A stretch of 64,000 bases of DNA from Perkinsus olseni (GCA_013115125.1 JABANN010000001.1:186001-250000), one strand, 5' to 3'; counted from the first letter of the stretch, positions 43,983-57,025 are shown. Notes: generated by a model not told the origin, from the sequence alone. Program-made: numbers and translations.

Positions 43983-44843
43983 GTGATCAAGGTGCGTGGT
44001 TCAGATGTCGATCCATCGATCGGCCGAGGCGGCTCTTTCTTCTAGGTATTCACCGAGCCTCTGTTTTGATCTCATCTCATTTGCCGACGTTCTCATCGGA
44101 TCTTGATGATTGGGTGTGATTTTAGTTGTCGTCGTCGTCGAAAGTAAATGTATTTCATTCTCATGAAAGATGCATACTGATTATGATTGGTTTCGTCCGA
44201 GCCCGGGACCTCTTGCTGCAAACATGGCAGCACTGTGGGCCTGTGCTTTTTCTGATCGATCGGACTCGCCTCGGTCCTGCAATCACAGTATCGCAGGCCT
44301 ATGTCAGTCGCTCGTGTACGTCAACATTATCGGTCGTTGCATCTGTTGTTATTGGTTCGCCAGTGGTTTCATCATGATGATGGACCTTCGAATTTACTGC
44401 GAACAGGTGAAGCTGCGTAGAGAATAGTCTATCATCTCCTGCATGATTGTTCTCTCTATCGCAATTCCAATGAGGAAGTCTTCTTGTAGACTACAAGCTG
44501 AAGTCAAGGAGGTTACGGGTTACGTCCTGTCCAGTAGTGATGCTACTCGCTATTCAACGTCCCCCCTTTATTTCCTCGTCTGCTGTAATTTCCAATCCCT
44601 ACATTCATGAAGATACTCAACTTGTTATGATGACGGCGCTCTGATCAAGATACCGATTGCGTTTGTTACGGAATGGTTGACAGTGCCTGCGCAACTTGGA
44701 TGCATTCGAGGTGGTCCTTTTTTAGTTAATACTCCTTAGAACTCTGATTCCCTTCCGCTCTGGTCCCGCCCGCTGAAGGGATAAATCTGAATTATATCAA
44801 CAACATCATCTCATAAACAACGACGCCTCTTTGACGACAAATA
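43983..44843. other. Spacer between paralogues 3 and 4
   Basis: No supported gene. Frames at 44126-44427 overlap in two phases and lack any domain. Confidence 0.3.
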
Positions 44844-45391
44844 ATGGCCGAGAACGGTTCCAGCTGGCCCTGCGACAAATACACCGACATCGATGAGAAG
44901 CTCATCGACGCTCCTGTTCCAGAAAAAGACCCGAGCAAGTTTCTGTTAGAGGTGAGTTCAACAGCTGTCGCTGCTGAGTTGATGGGAAATAATTTGTGTT
45001 AGCTATTACATGGGAACATGACTGATGATACCAAAGACAGCGGAGAAGGCTCAGTCTATTCTGCGTAAGCTTTGGTTCGTCTGCCGTCAAGGCTGCGAAA
45101 GGAGCGTTCCGGCCAAGCACTCACTCTGTCTCCTTCAGGCCTTCGTCCTCCTCTGGTGGCGATACTGTTGACGTATACAGCTCCATAGATGATTTCTTTC
45201 GACGCCAACGCAAGCACATGGAGATTTGTATCTACCGTCAGTTCATGATGAGAAGTGGTGGTGGCAGCGACCCCATCCGAGTCCGGAGAATCTGCTCCGA
45301 TTTGGTGCATCGGACATTCGAGGAAGTGCGAGAAGCACGGCTGATCGGCCCGAGCTCTCTGACGCACAGAACTATGCAAAGAGCTGACTAG
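44844..45391 (+). CDS. Paralogue 4 of the unrecognised four-member family
   Basis: Exon 1 is 44844-44951 (MAENGSSWPCDKYTDIDEKL ... EKDPSKFLLE), phase 0. The intron is 51 nt (44952-45002). Exon 2 is 45003-45064 (LLHGNMTDDTKDSGEGSVYS), ending in phase 2. The intron is 74 nt (45065-45138). Exon 3 is 45139-45391 with PSSSSGGDTVDVYSSIDDFF, RRQRKHMEICIYRQFMMR, RRICSDLVHRTFEEVREARL and GPSSLTHRTMQRAD-stop. About 140 residues. This is the cleanest model of the family: all joins keep frame, and intron 1 position, phase and exact length equal those of paralogue 2. No signal peptide or membrane segment. The linker is Ser/Gly/Asp-rich and the C-terminal domain mostly helical. Function unknown. The family lies only on the plus strand, within 18.5 kb. 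Confidence 0.65.
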
Positions 45392-46415
45392 CTGCAGATC
45401 CTGCAAGTGAGACGCGAGACGGGTGCGAGTGCAGACCGCGTCACATTCTACGGCGCGTAGTCTTTGGTTCGTGAACAGCATGCATTGGGCGCAATCCCTT
45501 GGAATCGCTACATCAGCGGATGCTGCTTCAGTCTTGAGCCCGCAGGGAACAGACTCGCCGTGAGCGAACGTGCGTTGAGGATTAACCTCCTCTCATGACT
45601 CTTCTCAACTGCGCAGCTGTTCATCGATAGCGTTTCCGACTTATGAAACGAGAAAGCCTCCTTAGCCAGGGATATCATGATTCATACAGTCACCGAATAA
45701 GGAATCGATGGGGTTGTAGATCATTAGTGAACCGCTCGCCGCGTTAATGTTGTCATAATCTTGTTACTCTGTCGTACTAGCCGCTTTCCACTTGTCCCTG
45801 TGTCAGGTGTCACCCGTCCAATGATAATCAACGAGACGTTCATTACCTGTTTCGCTATCTCTCGCGGTGACCTCGTACTGCGTCCTAGGCACCCCTTTGT
45901 AGACCCACTTTTCCGACTAGTTCAAGAATGCTCTGAGATTGTTATCGTTCCGGCTCGATATTCCTACCGCCCTTGGCCACCGTTCGCAGAGGTATCATCA
46001 CTACCAGGATGGCGCCTTCTGTTCGTTGTGCTGTTTGATTTTTTGCCAAAACCGTTATCGTTGAACGAATGAAGTACTACTGCTTAAAGTAGGTGTCCTA
46101 TCGTACGGGCTCTGTGCTGTTGCCTCGCTCAACAGTGACCCTAAGGGTCGAACTGTTCACCTGCGGAGGGCATCGAACTTGCAGTGATAACGGCGGAGTA
46201 CCGCCGCTGTTTTATCGGCGTTCCCTTCTTGAAAGGGAAGTCGGTTCATTACTGATAACTGAGATGTCTACTGGTTAGAATCTCTCAACCCTTGTCGTCT
46301 ATGCTAGACAGCTGTGGTTCAGGTTGCTGTTTAAGATTTGCGTTGTGTCATATTTCGGGGAGCTCACGAGAGTACGCCCCTGAGCATTGGTATCAGCTAG
46401 AACTAATCATCCCTC
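45392..46415. other. Intergenic region, no supported gene
   Basis: Frames such as 45761-46072 on the plus strand have no domain or splice context. No repeats or RNA genes were seen. Confidence 0.3.
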
Positions 46416-47675
46416 ATGACAGCGAGGATATCCGCTGAAGCAAGTCTATTGGAACGTATCCATCTATTCCGTACTGACTGGCAACAAGGCGTCGGGAACT
46501 TGAAGAAGTTCATCAGAGAGTGTCAGCATCTGCGGACAGTAACGCCACATGTGTGGACTAAGAGAGTGGCTCTGGCCTACGTCGAGCTGCTCACTGAAAT
46601 CAAAGAGCAACCCGCCTCCCAAGGGCACCACCCTGCCGGTCACGTGCCAGGAGGCAGTGGCCGCGGCTACCCCTCCGGTGAGTCCTGCCGGAGCTCGTGT
46701 CGGATTTATGGGAATTGTCAGGTCGTCCGATTGAATCCTCCGTGTATTTCGACCTCACCAAGGCGGACTGTGCGAGACCTCCGGATACTGTTCGGAACAT
46801 CCCAGAGGTGGTGGAGTTCCTGAACAGTCTCCGTCCCCAAGCCACGATAAAAGAGACGAGGTGAGCGGCCACCGGGGTCTTAATGGAAGCAGTCCGGTAC
46901 TTCAGGCACTCAAGTGTGAAGGGCGCTTGCGGTTTGGGACCGCCGCAACCTCAACAACCCATGCTGGGGGCCAGTAGGGAATGTGACTCGATGTACGGAA
47001 GGTTTGATTCGCTTCATTAGACACGCAGTCGTTTTCGTCAGATCTCGTGATACAGCTGCCCATGGCGGTACAGCACACAGCAGCGACTTCGACCGCTCGA
47101 GGTAAGGCAATTGTCCTCTCTATCGGGACTGGGAGGCCCTCCGGTACTGTAGACCTGTGCAGAGTCAGCGTATAAATCGTATCATCACTGGGGCTCGGCG
47201 GTCGCGTGGTACAGCGTGAGGACGGAGTTCGACTTCGCCAGAATTCGTTCGGTCCGTAATCGCTCTGATCGTACTCTCTTCACTTATGCATCTCGTCATG
47301 AATCCCTGGAAGGATTTCCGTTCCCACCTCAGCGTTTCACAACAATCAACTCGCCCCAACTCCGAGCAGGGCGACCTCGCAGTGCTCCAGAGTCATCCCC
47401 AAAGGGAAACAGCTGCTACCTGGGGCAGTATGTTCGGAGGTGGCGATCCGATCTACACAACACACGTGCAGCGACCTCCTGCGCAATACACGCCGAGCCG
47501 TTCATCAGAGCCTACCTCGTCGAAGATTGCATCGTCGTCGTACAAGGGTGAGTGGTGGGGAGGGCGAGGGACGGTCTAAGTACCGTTTCAGGAGTCCCCA
47601 CAGGAGACCATCGAGGCTGCAACGAGCGAGCTCCGCCCTCGACGCGACCGAACAGCAACCCCAACTGTCCTGTAA
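46416..47675 (+). CDS. Unrecognised protein with helical N-terminus and P/Q/S-rich C-terminal half
   Basis: Exon 1 (ATG 46416) encodes MTARISAEASLLERIHLFRT, DWQQGVGNLKKFIRECQHLR and VALAYVELLTEIKEQP, an amphipathic helical region, then G/P-rich sequence. A GTGAGT donor and a CAG acceptor give a 44-nt intron before RPIESSVYFDLTKADCARPP and VVEFLNSLRPQATIKE. Later segments are low-complexity: GLGPPQPQQPMLGAS, and near 47290-47550 LSVSQQSTRPNSEQGDLAVL and RPPAQYTPSRSSEPTSS. The last exon, after another GTGAGT intron, reads ESPQETIEAATSELRPRRDR and ends TPTVL-stop (47673-47675). Splicing between about 46920 and 47230 is not resolved. A disordered adaptor-like protein is likely; no family is recognised. 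Confidence 0.45.
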
Positions 47676-48233
47676 GAAAGTGTTGATGATCAGCTCCGTG
47701 AGAATGCCGCTGTTACTTTTTAGGATGCGTGGATACCTGGTCACCAATGTGACGATCTGTGCAGCACCACACTGTGCGGGCTGGAGGGGTCAGGAGAGAC
47801 CAGCAGAGACCCTAATAAGGGAGTAACACGATAGATGGTACATACCTGACAAATCTGGCGTTAACCTTCTCACTGCTTGTTGAGTTAATACAGCGAATGG
47901 ACTTGTTCTGATGAACGGTTTCCTCAAATCCCTGTCCTCGCTTAATCCCCCTAGAGAAGCGGGGTCGTTGTTGAACTGTTCAACTTGAACAATGATTGGA
48001 TCGTTACAATCTTCCCAGACGCCATGATACAGGAGGTAGAGCCTACCGAAGCCGATGCCACTGAATTGAGAATCACTGCCAACAACACAACAAGAACTCT
48101 CATTTGCACCCCATAGCCAGCAGCTGTGTGAGAAACCGAAGCTTCGCTGCCACGACATAACTTCCACCACCACCACGAGAGACGAAGTCTCTGCTGCAGC
48201 GGAGAAGACATGCCGGACAAGGCGATAAGTGAT

Positions 48234-49149
48234 TTATCGGTTAGCCTTGGCAATGCGCTCGATCTCATCCTTCTTCTTGATGGCGAAGGAGTTGGAGGAT
48301 TCCTTGGCGCAGTTCATGATCTCATCAGCCAAGCACTCGGAGACCGACTTGATGTTGCGGAAGGAGGAGTTACGAGCACCGGAGGTGATGAGGTAGATGG
48401 CCTGGTTGACCCTGCGGAGGGGAGAGACATCGACGGCCTGACGACGGACGACACCGGCGGAACCGATACGGGTCGAGTCTTCGCGGGGACCACCGTTCTT
48501 AACGGCATCAACGAGAACCTGACGTACGATACATGAGCCCACCAGCAGAGGGGAGGGGGTAATTAGGACGTACCTGGATGGGGTTCTTGTCGGTGAGGAG
48601 GTGGATGATCTCGAAGGCGTTCTGGACGATGCGGACACCGAGCTGCTTCTTACCGTTGTTGCGACCGTGCATCATCATGGCTGAAAGGATGAGGAAGATG
48701 AGAATTCACGAATGGAGTGGTATGAGCCACAAAGCACTAAAAGAGCGATGACGATGATCCCTCCTCCTGCTGTTATTACAGTTGACGAGACGCTCGACGA
48801 TGGGGCAGACAGCCTTGCGGAAGCGCTTCTTCTGGTAACGGCCAGCAGTGTGGGCAGTGAACACGGAGGCAGAGCCAGTGTAGGCGATGTAGTCCTGAAG
48901 GTAATGACCAAGCACATTATTGCCAGTCGTACGCCTGCCGTGCCCAACCCGAATTCCTGTGAACATTCTCTTAGCCAGAGAGGCTCCACAAGAGGCTAAC
49001 ACGAACTCACGAATTCCTTCCTCGAACGACCGGAGACGAGACTAATGCCACCTCTGCAATGCCCCGGGTCCCACCTCCAAAGAGAGATCAGAGGTCTCGA
49101 TCCCCTCGTAACTCCACCTGCCGAAAAGCTTGGGCTCAGTCGCAGCCAT
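48234..49149 (-). CDS. RPS5: 40S ribosomal protein S5 (uS7)
   Basis: Four exons on the minus strand, all joins in frame. Exon 1 (49149-49075) is [20 protein letters not shown] then DLSLE. Exon 2 (48894-48780) is [37 protein letters not shown]. Exon 3 (48680-48574) is [34 protein letters not shown]. Exon 4 (48518-48234) is [56 protein letters not shown] and [22 protein letters not shown]. The signature [12 protein letters not shown] and the C-terminal K-K-K-D-E-x-E-R-x-A-K-x-N-R are diagnostic for eukaryotic S5. About 195 residues, the expected length. It sits in the small-subunit head near the mRNA exit/E site. Introns here (about 55-180 nt) are longer on average than elsewhere in the window. 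Confidence 0.95.
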
Positions 49150-49429
49150 GTTGGGTGACTATACAGCAAGAATCCTGACGACTCACCAAGGCTGTCGATC
49201 GAGCTATGGGCGAGCGAGATTTACACAAGCGCGATTTCTAATTGCGCTGTTGAGAGAGCGGTCGGTGTCTCATTATACATACTGTCGTCCTCAGTAGCGT
49301 AGCCCTAGTTGTTGGTATTATCCCCTTCTGTGCCTTAGCGTGCCCATTGGCTCTTGTCGTTGGGGATCATGTTGTCGACTCTTCTCTGTCTCCTACTTCC
49401 GTACAGCGTTGTCAATGTGATTGGGGTTG

Positions 49430-52400
49430 TGATGAGCAGGAGATCTGTGTTAAGCATGTCCAGAGATCAGATTCACGTCTCAGCTGAGTACACGGCTCTC
49501 GAGGGGAAGATTGAGTAGTAGTAGTAGTGGTGGTGGCAGTAGGCCGTACTGTTTATGCGTTGCCAGGCATGTCGAGAGGGTCTGTCGGATAGAGCTCGAG
49601 CAGCATACGAGGAAGTGCCGAGCTGAGCTGACCGAGAGAATCGACGATGTGGTCAGCTACATTGCGAGGAATCTCAGCAGGTAGTGGTGAGGCCTGGAGG
49701 TCGCGTGGTCATGGGTGGGGGTATCTTAGCGACTCTCGCCACAGCTCGGCAAGGTTGAAAGATATCACTACCGACATGGCCGCTGTGAAGGCTGATTTGA
49801 AGAAGTCTGCTGGTCTCAAGGAAGCTGTTGAGAATCTCACTGAAGTACCTGATTTGCTCTTGTCCTCTCCTGAGAGTTGCCGCCTTGCCCCCTAGAAAAT
49901 GCAGGCAATGCAGTCCGACCTCGATTCGATGGCTCGGAGAGGAGGTGGTTGCAGCTCAAGGTGGGGAGAGGCGGCCTTTGGCAGCGAGAACCGGCCCGTA
50001 CAGGTCTCGGTCCGGTGGGCAAGGGAAAATTCCTACCCTGGAGTCAGTAGAAGGCCACAAGGACCTTAAAATTGTCATAGGTGGTCATGCCTTCCTCTCT
50101 GAGCCACCGCATGATCGCCTGGCTTGCGGTGTTTCATAAATGCGAGTCTGACTCAATCAAACCATTAGTTATAGTACACCGGTACAATTGGTTGGTTGGT
50201 CAGATGAGTGCTTGAATCTGACTAAGCGAGTGAAGGCGTTGGAGAGGGGCCGGTATGGCGGTACTGGTGGCGGCGGACATTCGTCAAGGGCGTCTCATCA
50301 TGCTGTCCCTGAGGAGCCTGGTAGTTGACGTTCGGTCTCTCGCTGCTTGTCGTAGCTAGAGGTGTCAGAATCGGAGATTCGAGCCCTCGGTGAGGAGGTA
50401 AGGCAGTGCTTAGCTGCCACTGTGGATCTGAGGCGGTACATAGACTCTGGTGAGGACTCGCTGTCCTGGTCGCTTTCTGAGAGGCACGTTTATTGTCTCA
50501 GCGATCACTAGAGTAGATAACAGACTCAGTGCGTTCGAGAGGTCTGCGTTTCGCCCGACTACGCCTGTCGGGATGGACACCCCCAGCACGCTGCCCGCTA
50601 CCATCCCTGAGGGTAGGGCCGAGGGCAAACGCGAGTTGCCGAGGCCATCTTTCTGACCGAAGGAACGGCGCTGTTTCGGTCTTTCACGTTGGAGTGCATC
50701 GAGCATCCTCTGGCTATTGATCGCCCATCCTTGCCGCTGTCGACTGACGTGGTCTGCAGTTACCGACTTGCAGTCGGCCTTCCAGTCCCTGAGTGAGCAG
50801 GTCGCGGAGGTAAAGTCAGTTCGAGAGGATATGTCTCACAGGCTGGTGGTGGTAGAACGAGCTGTGGATGACGCTGGTAGTGGGGGACCTGGCACTGGGG
50901 GAGGACCTCAGTCGACAGGCACCGCTAGTCGGCAAGTTGATTCTACTCTGAGGAGCCTAGGAGAGGGCTTGGAGGTGGGCGCCTGCTGCACTGCCTCCTG
51001 CAGCGGTTGCATGAGGTCCATCTTAGAGGAATCAGGAGCAGTTGGTGATACTACGGGAGAACCTGGCAGAAACCAGGAGGGTTGTGTCGGAGGTTGGCCA
51101 AGCGGCGCGCTGAGGTCGTTACCTGTCTTCGCCTTCAGTCTGTCGCGGCTGACTCGCCCCAGCTAGTATCTAGAGTCACCGCGCTGTGCGAGGACCGAGG
51201 TGGGTGTCGTGCTCTCATATGCTCCCCTCCAAGTTCTCTGTCCTGATCGCCTGAGATCGGCTGCTGGTCGGAAGATTTCTCGGTTGGGTGCCGTCTTCAG
51301 TGTCCGCTCTGGCCGACTCCCTCCTCCAGCGTCCCGAGGTATCGGACAGATTCCATCGGATTGAGGCAAAAGTGAGCAGAGGTGACAAGAGTCAGTGGAA
51401 ACGGTGATCTCGAGGACTGCATCAAGTGACCATCAGATATAGCAAGTCGGTATGAGCCTCTCACGAGGTCCCTGGACATGCTTAAGGAGGTTGGGCCTGG
51501 GGTATAGTCAGCGTCGGTCATGGAGGTCTTAGGTGGTCCGCCAGAGGGATGATAGGCAGGCTGAATTTGATCGACAGCTGCGAGAACAGAAGGCTAATTT
51601 GAGTAGGATGGGACTTGGGTGCGTGCATCCTCGGTTACTGTGATGGTGAGGGTATAGGCGGGAGAGGCAGTCTCGATGGTGCTTGCTCACTTCCGTCGAC
51701 AGGAGGCGATTGTCCTTGTCACTTGCACGGGATCTCGGTGATGTAGCGAGGAGAGAGACGTCAGATACGGTCACAAGGGCACTAGGGGAGTTCAAGGAGG
51801 AAATGACAACGTTGAGATCGGCCCGGTCGCGAGAGGAAGATGAGTTTAAGGCTGATATTACGGATCTTAGGCTCAGCTTAGGTGGGGAACAAAAGGCCAC
51901 ACTGTGGCCGCCACAGTGGTTTGGAATGAGAGGGTGGGGGGTCTGCGTAGGTGCATTGGAGAGGAAATGCGAGATGAAGATCGAGCAGAAGCTAGAAGGG
52001 GTGCAGAGGAAGGGGAGGGAACTGGACAAGATCATAGCGACATCACGGAAGTGGATGGAGGAGGGTGTACAAGCGAACAAGGTAGTGGCAGAGGCCACGC
52101 TCACCGTGAGGGAACCGGCCGCCGGGTGCAGGCCTCGATGGATGCCATGCTCCGGCAGAAGGCTGATGAGCTTCAACAGCGCGAGGAAAAGCTGCTGGCA
52201 GATTGCCGAGCGGCTTCGGAGGGAATCGAGATGTCGACTCATGAGTTGGTCCAAAAGAACAGGTCTGAGATACTCGCGGAAGTCCATCTGGAGATCATGG
52301 AAGTGGAAAGGAAGCTTTCAACCTGTGCGGCAGGAAAGAAGGAGGAGATTGCCGGGGTTGAGGAGCGTCTAGGGAAGCTAGAAGGGGAAGTGAAGAAGAG

Positions 52401-55400
52401 AAGAACATCTGGTAGTGATGCGAGTGGGTGGTACCGTCTTCCAGTGTATGAGCAGTGCGAAGAGAGCGCAGGGAATGGATGGGACTGAGTGGTGTTCCTG
52501 CAATACAGTTGTCCTCATAGGGACTAGACTGCGCGAGGATGAACTTATCGCAAGATGTACAACTGAGTCTGAATTAGTTCCTGGCTGAAGGCCGGCGTCT
52601 TCCGTAGGAGGTCTCGAGTGGATGGCTCGAATATGTTAGGAATACGTCAGAAATCATGGAGTGTTGTATACCGCTAGCATCCAATCAGCTGATGGATCGA
52701 GGGTCCTCTGTCAGGTCATCCGAGCAGCGGTAGAGTGGTGACCATCACTACTTCAACTCCATCACTGGGTGATGACCCTTCCAGTAGCGAGGACAGCTAC
52801 GATGAGATGCAGCGGGATATCAAATACGATCACATCTGTACAGGCTACGCCTCTTCCCAGGGTGGGTGGCAGTCATGCGTCCGACAGGTTCCCGTTTGGA
52901 TAAGTTGGAGAAAATAGCCCCTCGGGTATCCCAGGCGGAAGCGGCCGTAGAGAGGCTTACTCAGGGTCAGGTGGGTCGTCGCCATCGGGCTTGCAGCAGA
53001 GGGCGTGTCTCACAGTGAACTTCAGAGTCAACTTTCGGATGCAGTCAGCGCGGAGATTGCGTCGTCAAGCTCTGTTCTGAGGGATGAGGTGGAGAAGCTC
53101 GGAGGGGATGCCTGGGAAGGGATCAACTCGGTGAAGGAAGCCCTTGCTGGGGTGTCGGAGCAGCTCGGTGGTGTTCTGTCGGATCGGTCGAAGCTGGATG
53201 GCGTGGGGGAGGAGCTTCGACGGGTGGCTGATGAGGTTCGGAGGCTGAAGGAAAGAGGAGTCGCTCGGGAAGAGTTTGAGAACTGCATGACTGATGTTGA
53301 TGCTGGGCGGGCGAGAATTGAAGACAGAGTACGGGAGATGTCGAGCGCACTGCAGGCACTAGAATCGAAGCTGGAGGCAGTCAGGAGCCGTGTGAATGAA
53401 GAAGGGCTCGTTGAGGCTGTTAAGGAGCTCAGAGTATCGACCAAGGAGTGGGCTAGGAGAACCGAGGAAGTAGAAGAGAGAGTGACTAACCTAGCGGGAA
53501 ACTTGGGTGAGGGCATCAGAGCTTTGGAACGTCGCGCGGACTCGGTGGAGGCTGTGGAGCAGAGGATAGGCGGTGCCGTTGAGAGGGTGGAAGGAGAAGT
53601 CGTGGCGCTGAGGCGAAGTGTGGCGGAGGTCTCTGGACTACAGTCGAGTGTTGAGGAGATGTCAGACTTCCTTAGCAAGTTCCCGAGGGACGGGTTCAAG
53701 GAGGATGCTCAGCGAAGCATAGATGGGTTGAAGAGCGGGCTGGCTGAGGTTAGGGTGGAGATGGAGGAGATGAAGGGATTGCGGCATGAAATTGGGAGGA
53801 TGGGGGAGGTGGAAAGTCGACTGGGCCACGTGGAAGCCAATGTAGAGTGGGTAGACGAGGAACTGAACTCCCATAAGAAGACTCTCGAAGGGGTCGATGG
53901 GGAACTGGTTTCGAACAGGAAGGCCTTGGAAGGGTAGTGGTAGAGTCTTCGTGGCGGAGTAGTCGGACGCTGCTTGCTTAGATTGACTGTAGCAGTTGGG
54001 AAGATAGAGGAGGGAGCAAGGATAGCAAGAGAGGCCGAGCCTCTGCAGGAAGTGGATGAAAGTTTAAGTAAGCTGCGAGGCATCGGCTCAACGCTGCGAA
54101 CCTATGGAGTAGAGTACAGTAGGGTCAGGAGGCATTGTCCTTCCCTCCTTGAAGACCCAACGAGGATGCTCCTGAGTAGAACCCTGAGTTTGAATGGCTG
54201 TTGAAACGGCAGTCTCAGAGCCCCACTCATAGTGTTCATCATCAGCGTCTTGGCGGGACCAAGTTTCGGTGAGGCTGTCAGTAATACTGACTCAGTATTG
54301 TCCTTAGGGGAACGACTCCAGGAGCTGGAAGACTCTGTGACGGAGTTGATGGCCTTGCTGGGGGTGGTTGACGACTTGGCCAAGAATCAGGTAGTGCTCG
54401 GAACGCGCTGCCATGTCTCGTCCGCCCCACTGGAACGGCTACTGCTCCTATCAATCGCTATCAATCGTTCACCCGCTATGGCTTCGGGCCAACCACATGA
54501 GTCACGGTCTTCATCAGACTACGACATACTGCTGTTGCACATCATCTACTATGCCCTGTCTTGGTTGCGAGCGTCTTACCTGTCCAATTTCAGACGGAGA
54601 TGCGCAAGACGCTGCAAGGCAGATGTGATAAACAGGCGGCCGAGATGGCAGAGGAGATAAGGAGGATGGGAGACAGAGGGGATGAGGGGGCCAAGGAAAT
54701 AGAGAAACTGAAGGGTATTGTCGGTGAATTGGAAGAGAAGTTTGGGGCTGCAGTGGGTGGGCGGCCTGTGGGGAGGTGGCGTGAGGAGATCGAGGATGTG
54801 CGCAAGAAGATGGATGAGCTGAGGGATGAGTTTGGCACTGATCGGCTGAGCTTGGAGGAGGTTGTTGATGCCGTCAAGGAGGTGCAGAAGCGGTTGGATG
54901 GGGCTACAGTGGAGAAAGAGAAGTGGCCAACAGGGCTGCTTGGCACGCACTGCGATAGAGACAGTATCCTCAGGTTGGCCGCAGTTAGTCCGGCTGGTGG
55001 AGCAGGCCGCAAGGGGAAGGAGCTGGCTGCAATGAAGGCCCAGGTGGCTGGGTTGAACGCTCGGAAACACTGTGATTCTGGGTGGCAGGCGAGAGAGCTG
55101 CAGGAAGCCATCAGCGGATCGCAGGAGCGTGTAGAGGAGCTGATCGAGAGGAAGCTAGAGGCGCTGCAGACTGAGCTGGTCGAGCGTGATGTAGGGCTTC
55201 CGATCAGAACGTTCTGGGGAATGACTCGGTGCCTGCACAGTCGGAGTGGCAGAGGATGGTAGAGGAACAAGTGTCGGAGGCGTTGGATCATATAGGAGAG
55301 AATATCGATCCCGAGGTGAACCGGCTGGTAGTAGTAGTAGTTGCCTTTCTGCTTTGGCCACGGTGAGAGAACCCGTGGTCAGTCGGCAACACTTGGTGGG

Positions 55401-56842
55401 GTGGTAGAGAGGTTGGGCGCCGCAGAAACCTCCGCTGCGGAGGGACTGGAGCAGTTGAGGACAGAAGTGGACCTGCTCACGGGAAGGATGGGGGAGATCA
55501 TGCAAGAGGTAATACGGAAAGTGGGCATTCGTCGAAGGCAGCGCTTGCTGCGTCCATGGCTTGGTAAGCGAGGAGCTTCGTCAGGCACGACCTGCAGGAG
55601 ACAGGGCGGATGTTAGTGAACTGGCTGATCGGTTGAAAGCTTGTGAGGGAGCCCTGGAGAAGACCGTACGTCTTGCTAATGAATGCCTCCCGTCGGCTGA
55701 TGGTGAGTACTTTGAACAGGTAGAGAGTGTTGGAGAAGTCGAGGCCCTTAGGGGGGAACTCGACGAGGTAAGATACTCCTTGTGCGGATGGGGAGGGCTC
55801 GCCAGGGCAGTAGTGATGCTGTTACCAGATCTCCGCGGTGGTTGCTCGGCACGAATCATCGATCACTGCAGCAGGTGGATCTCCTCAAAGGCAACGGGCA
55901 GAGGGTGGGCTGAATTTCTAGTTGGAGGCTTTCCGAGGTGGCGATGCGTTTTCATCAGCTAGTACTGGAGACCAGCAGGCCACTATCTTGGAGATGCAGA
56001 ACGCTATACAAATGGTGGGCTCCTCCTTATGAACGCTCGCGGGCTATCTTGCGGCAGCTTGCCGGACAAGGTTAACGGGTCGAACTCCTCAGACTAGCTG
56101 TTTATGAAATTTCAATTTTTCTGTCAGCACTTGAATTGGCTCTCTCGTTTGACGTCTGTTCGTTCGTTTTTGAGAGCACAGTTCATACCCTCGCGGACTG
56201 GTGGAACTCTCACCGTGGGAGTCATCGCTTCGATAGGAGCTTTCTATTAGGAAGAGCCCGTGGCCCCTTCCGAAGGGAAGATTTGTATGATCTTATCCAG
56301 CGTAGGTACACTCGAGGATGTGTAGACTAGCCAGTGCCATACGGGAGCTCTACTCCGACTGTCGTACTTCGTTATCGACTAACTTCCCGGAGGCAGCTGA
56401 GGCCCTACAGGTGGGACAGCCGCTGACCCCTCGGGAGGGGCTACCTGATGAGGCTTGGCTGTGGCAGGGAGGACTGAGGATTCCAGAGTGGACGGATGAC
56501 AGCCTTTTGGCCAACATTAGTCATCCGAATAGGTAGGACGGCGGAGGACGCGGGAAGTGTTCGGGAGAATTTCTAGCGAAATTATGGTACGACTTGGGAG
56601 CGGTGGTAGGGGAATTATTCCCCGGGAATACTCTTCGCTTTGTGAATTGACTGAGTGGGCGGTAAGATCCTGCGTTGCCCTTTACTGTCATGGCGTACAG
56701 GACGACTGCAATAACATCGCCAGCTGCATCACTCCGTGGGTCACCGCTACAGCACTACGCCAGTCGCCGGAGCAGCCCTCAGCGGAGAATCACTCCGAGC
56801 CCGAAGAGGCCTCCTACTCCTGGCAGCGGCTGGCGGTCGTGA
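49430..56842 (+). CDS. Very large coiled-coil protein, many short exons
   Basis: From about 49.4 kb onward almost every plus-strand exon encodes heptad-rich helix. Examples: ELEQHTRKCRAELTERIDDV (49.6 kb), KDITTDMAAVKADLKKSAGL (49.77 kb), LGEFKEEMTTLRSARSREED (51.8 kb), a 310-codon exon at 53005-53937 (ELRRVADEVRRLKERGVARE, VEQRIGGAVERVEGEVVALR, KEDAQRSIDGLKSGLAEVRV) and ELADRLKACEGALEKTV (55.6 kb). The C-terminal exons lose the heptads: LASAIRELYSDCRTSLSTNF, DEAWLWQGGLRIPEWTDDSL. They then join across an intron of about 160 nt to a basic S/P-rich tail (SPAASLRGSPLQHYASRRSS) ending at TGA 56840-56842. Such proteins are usually cytoskeletal, basal-body or Golgi tethers. No orthologue is recognised. 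The true start, and whether this is one gene or two, is not settled. Confidence 0.6.
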
Positions 56843-57025
56843 CGAGCACCATACCGATGGCAATCGACTTTTGTAATTAGCCGCCCCTTGGGAGGCCCCA
56901 TGGTGTATCATACGACTGCATCATTTCGTCGTTCGTTGTCATCGTTGTGTTGGTTACTGGGTGATGGGTGACGACTGCTTGCAGTGGCTGCAAAATAATA
57001 TTATTAATGGATGGATAGGACTAGG

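Noticed and set aside
51529-52287. 252-codon minus-strand ORF
   Set aside because: Also antisense to coiled-coil exons and without any domain.
53028-53699. 223-codon minus-strand ORF
   Set aside because: Antisense to the 310-codon coiled-coil exon; a Ser/Leu-rich shadow of E/K/R-rich codons.
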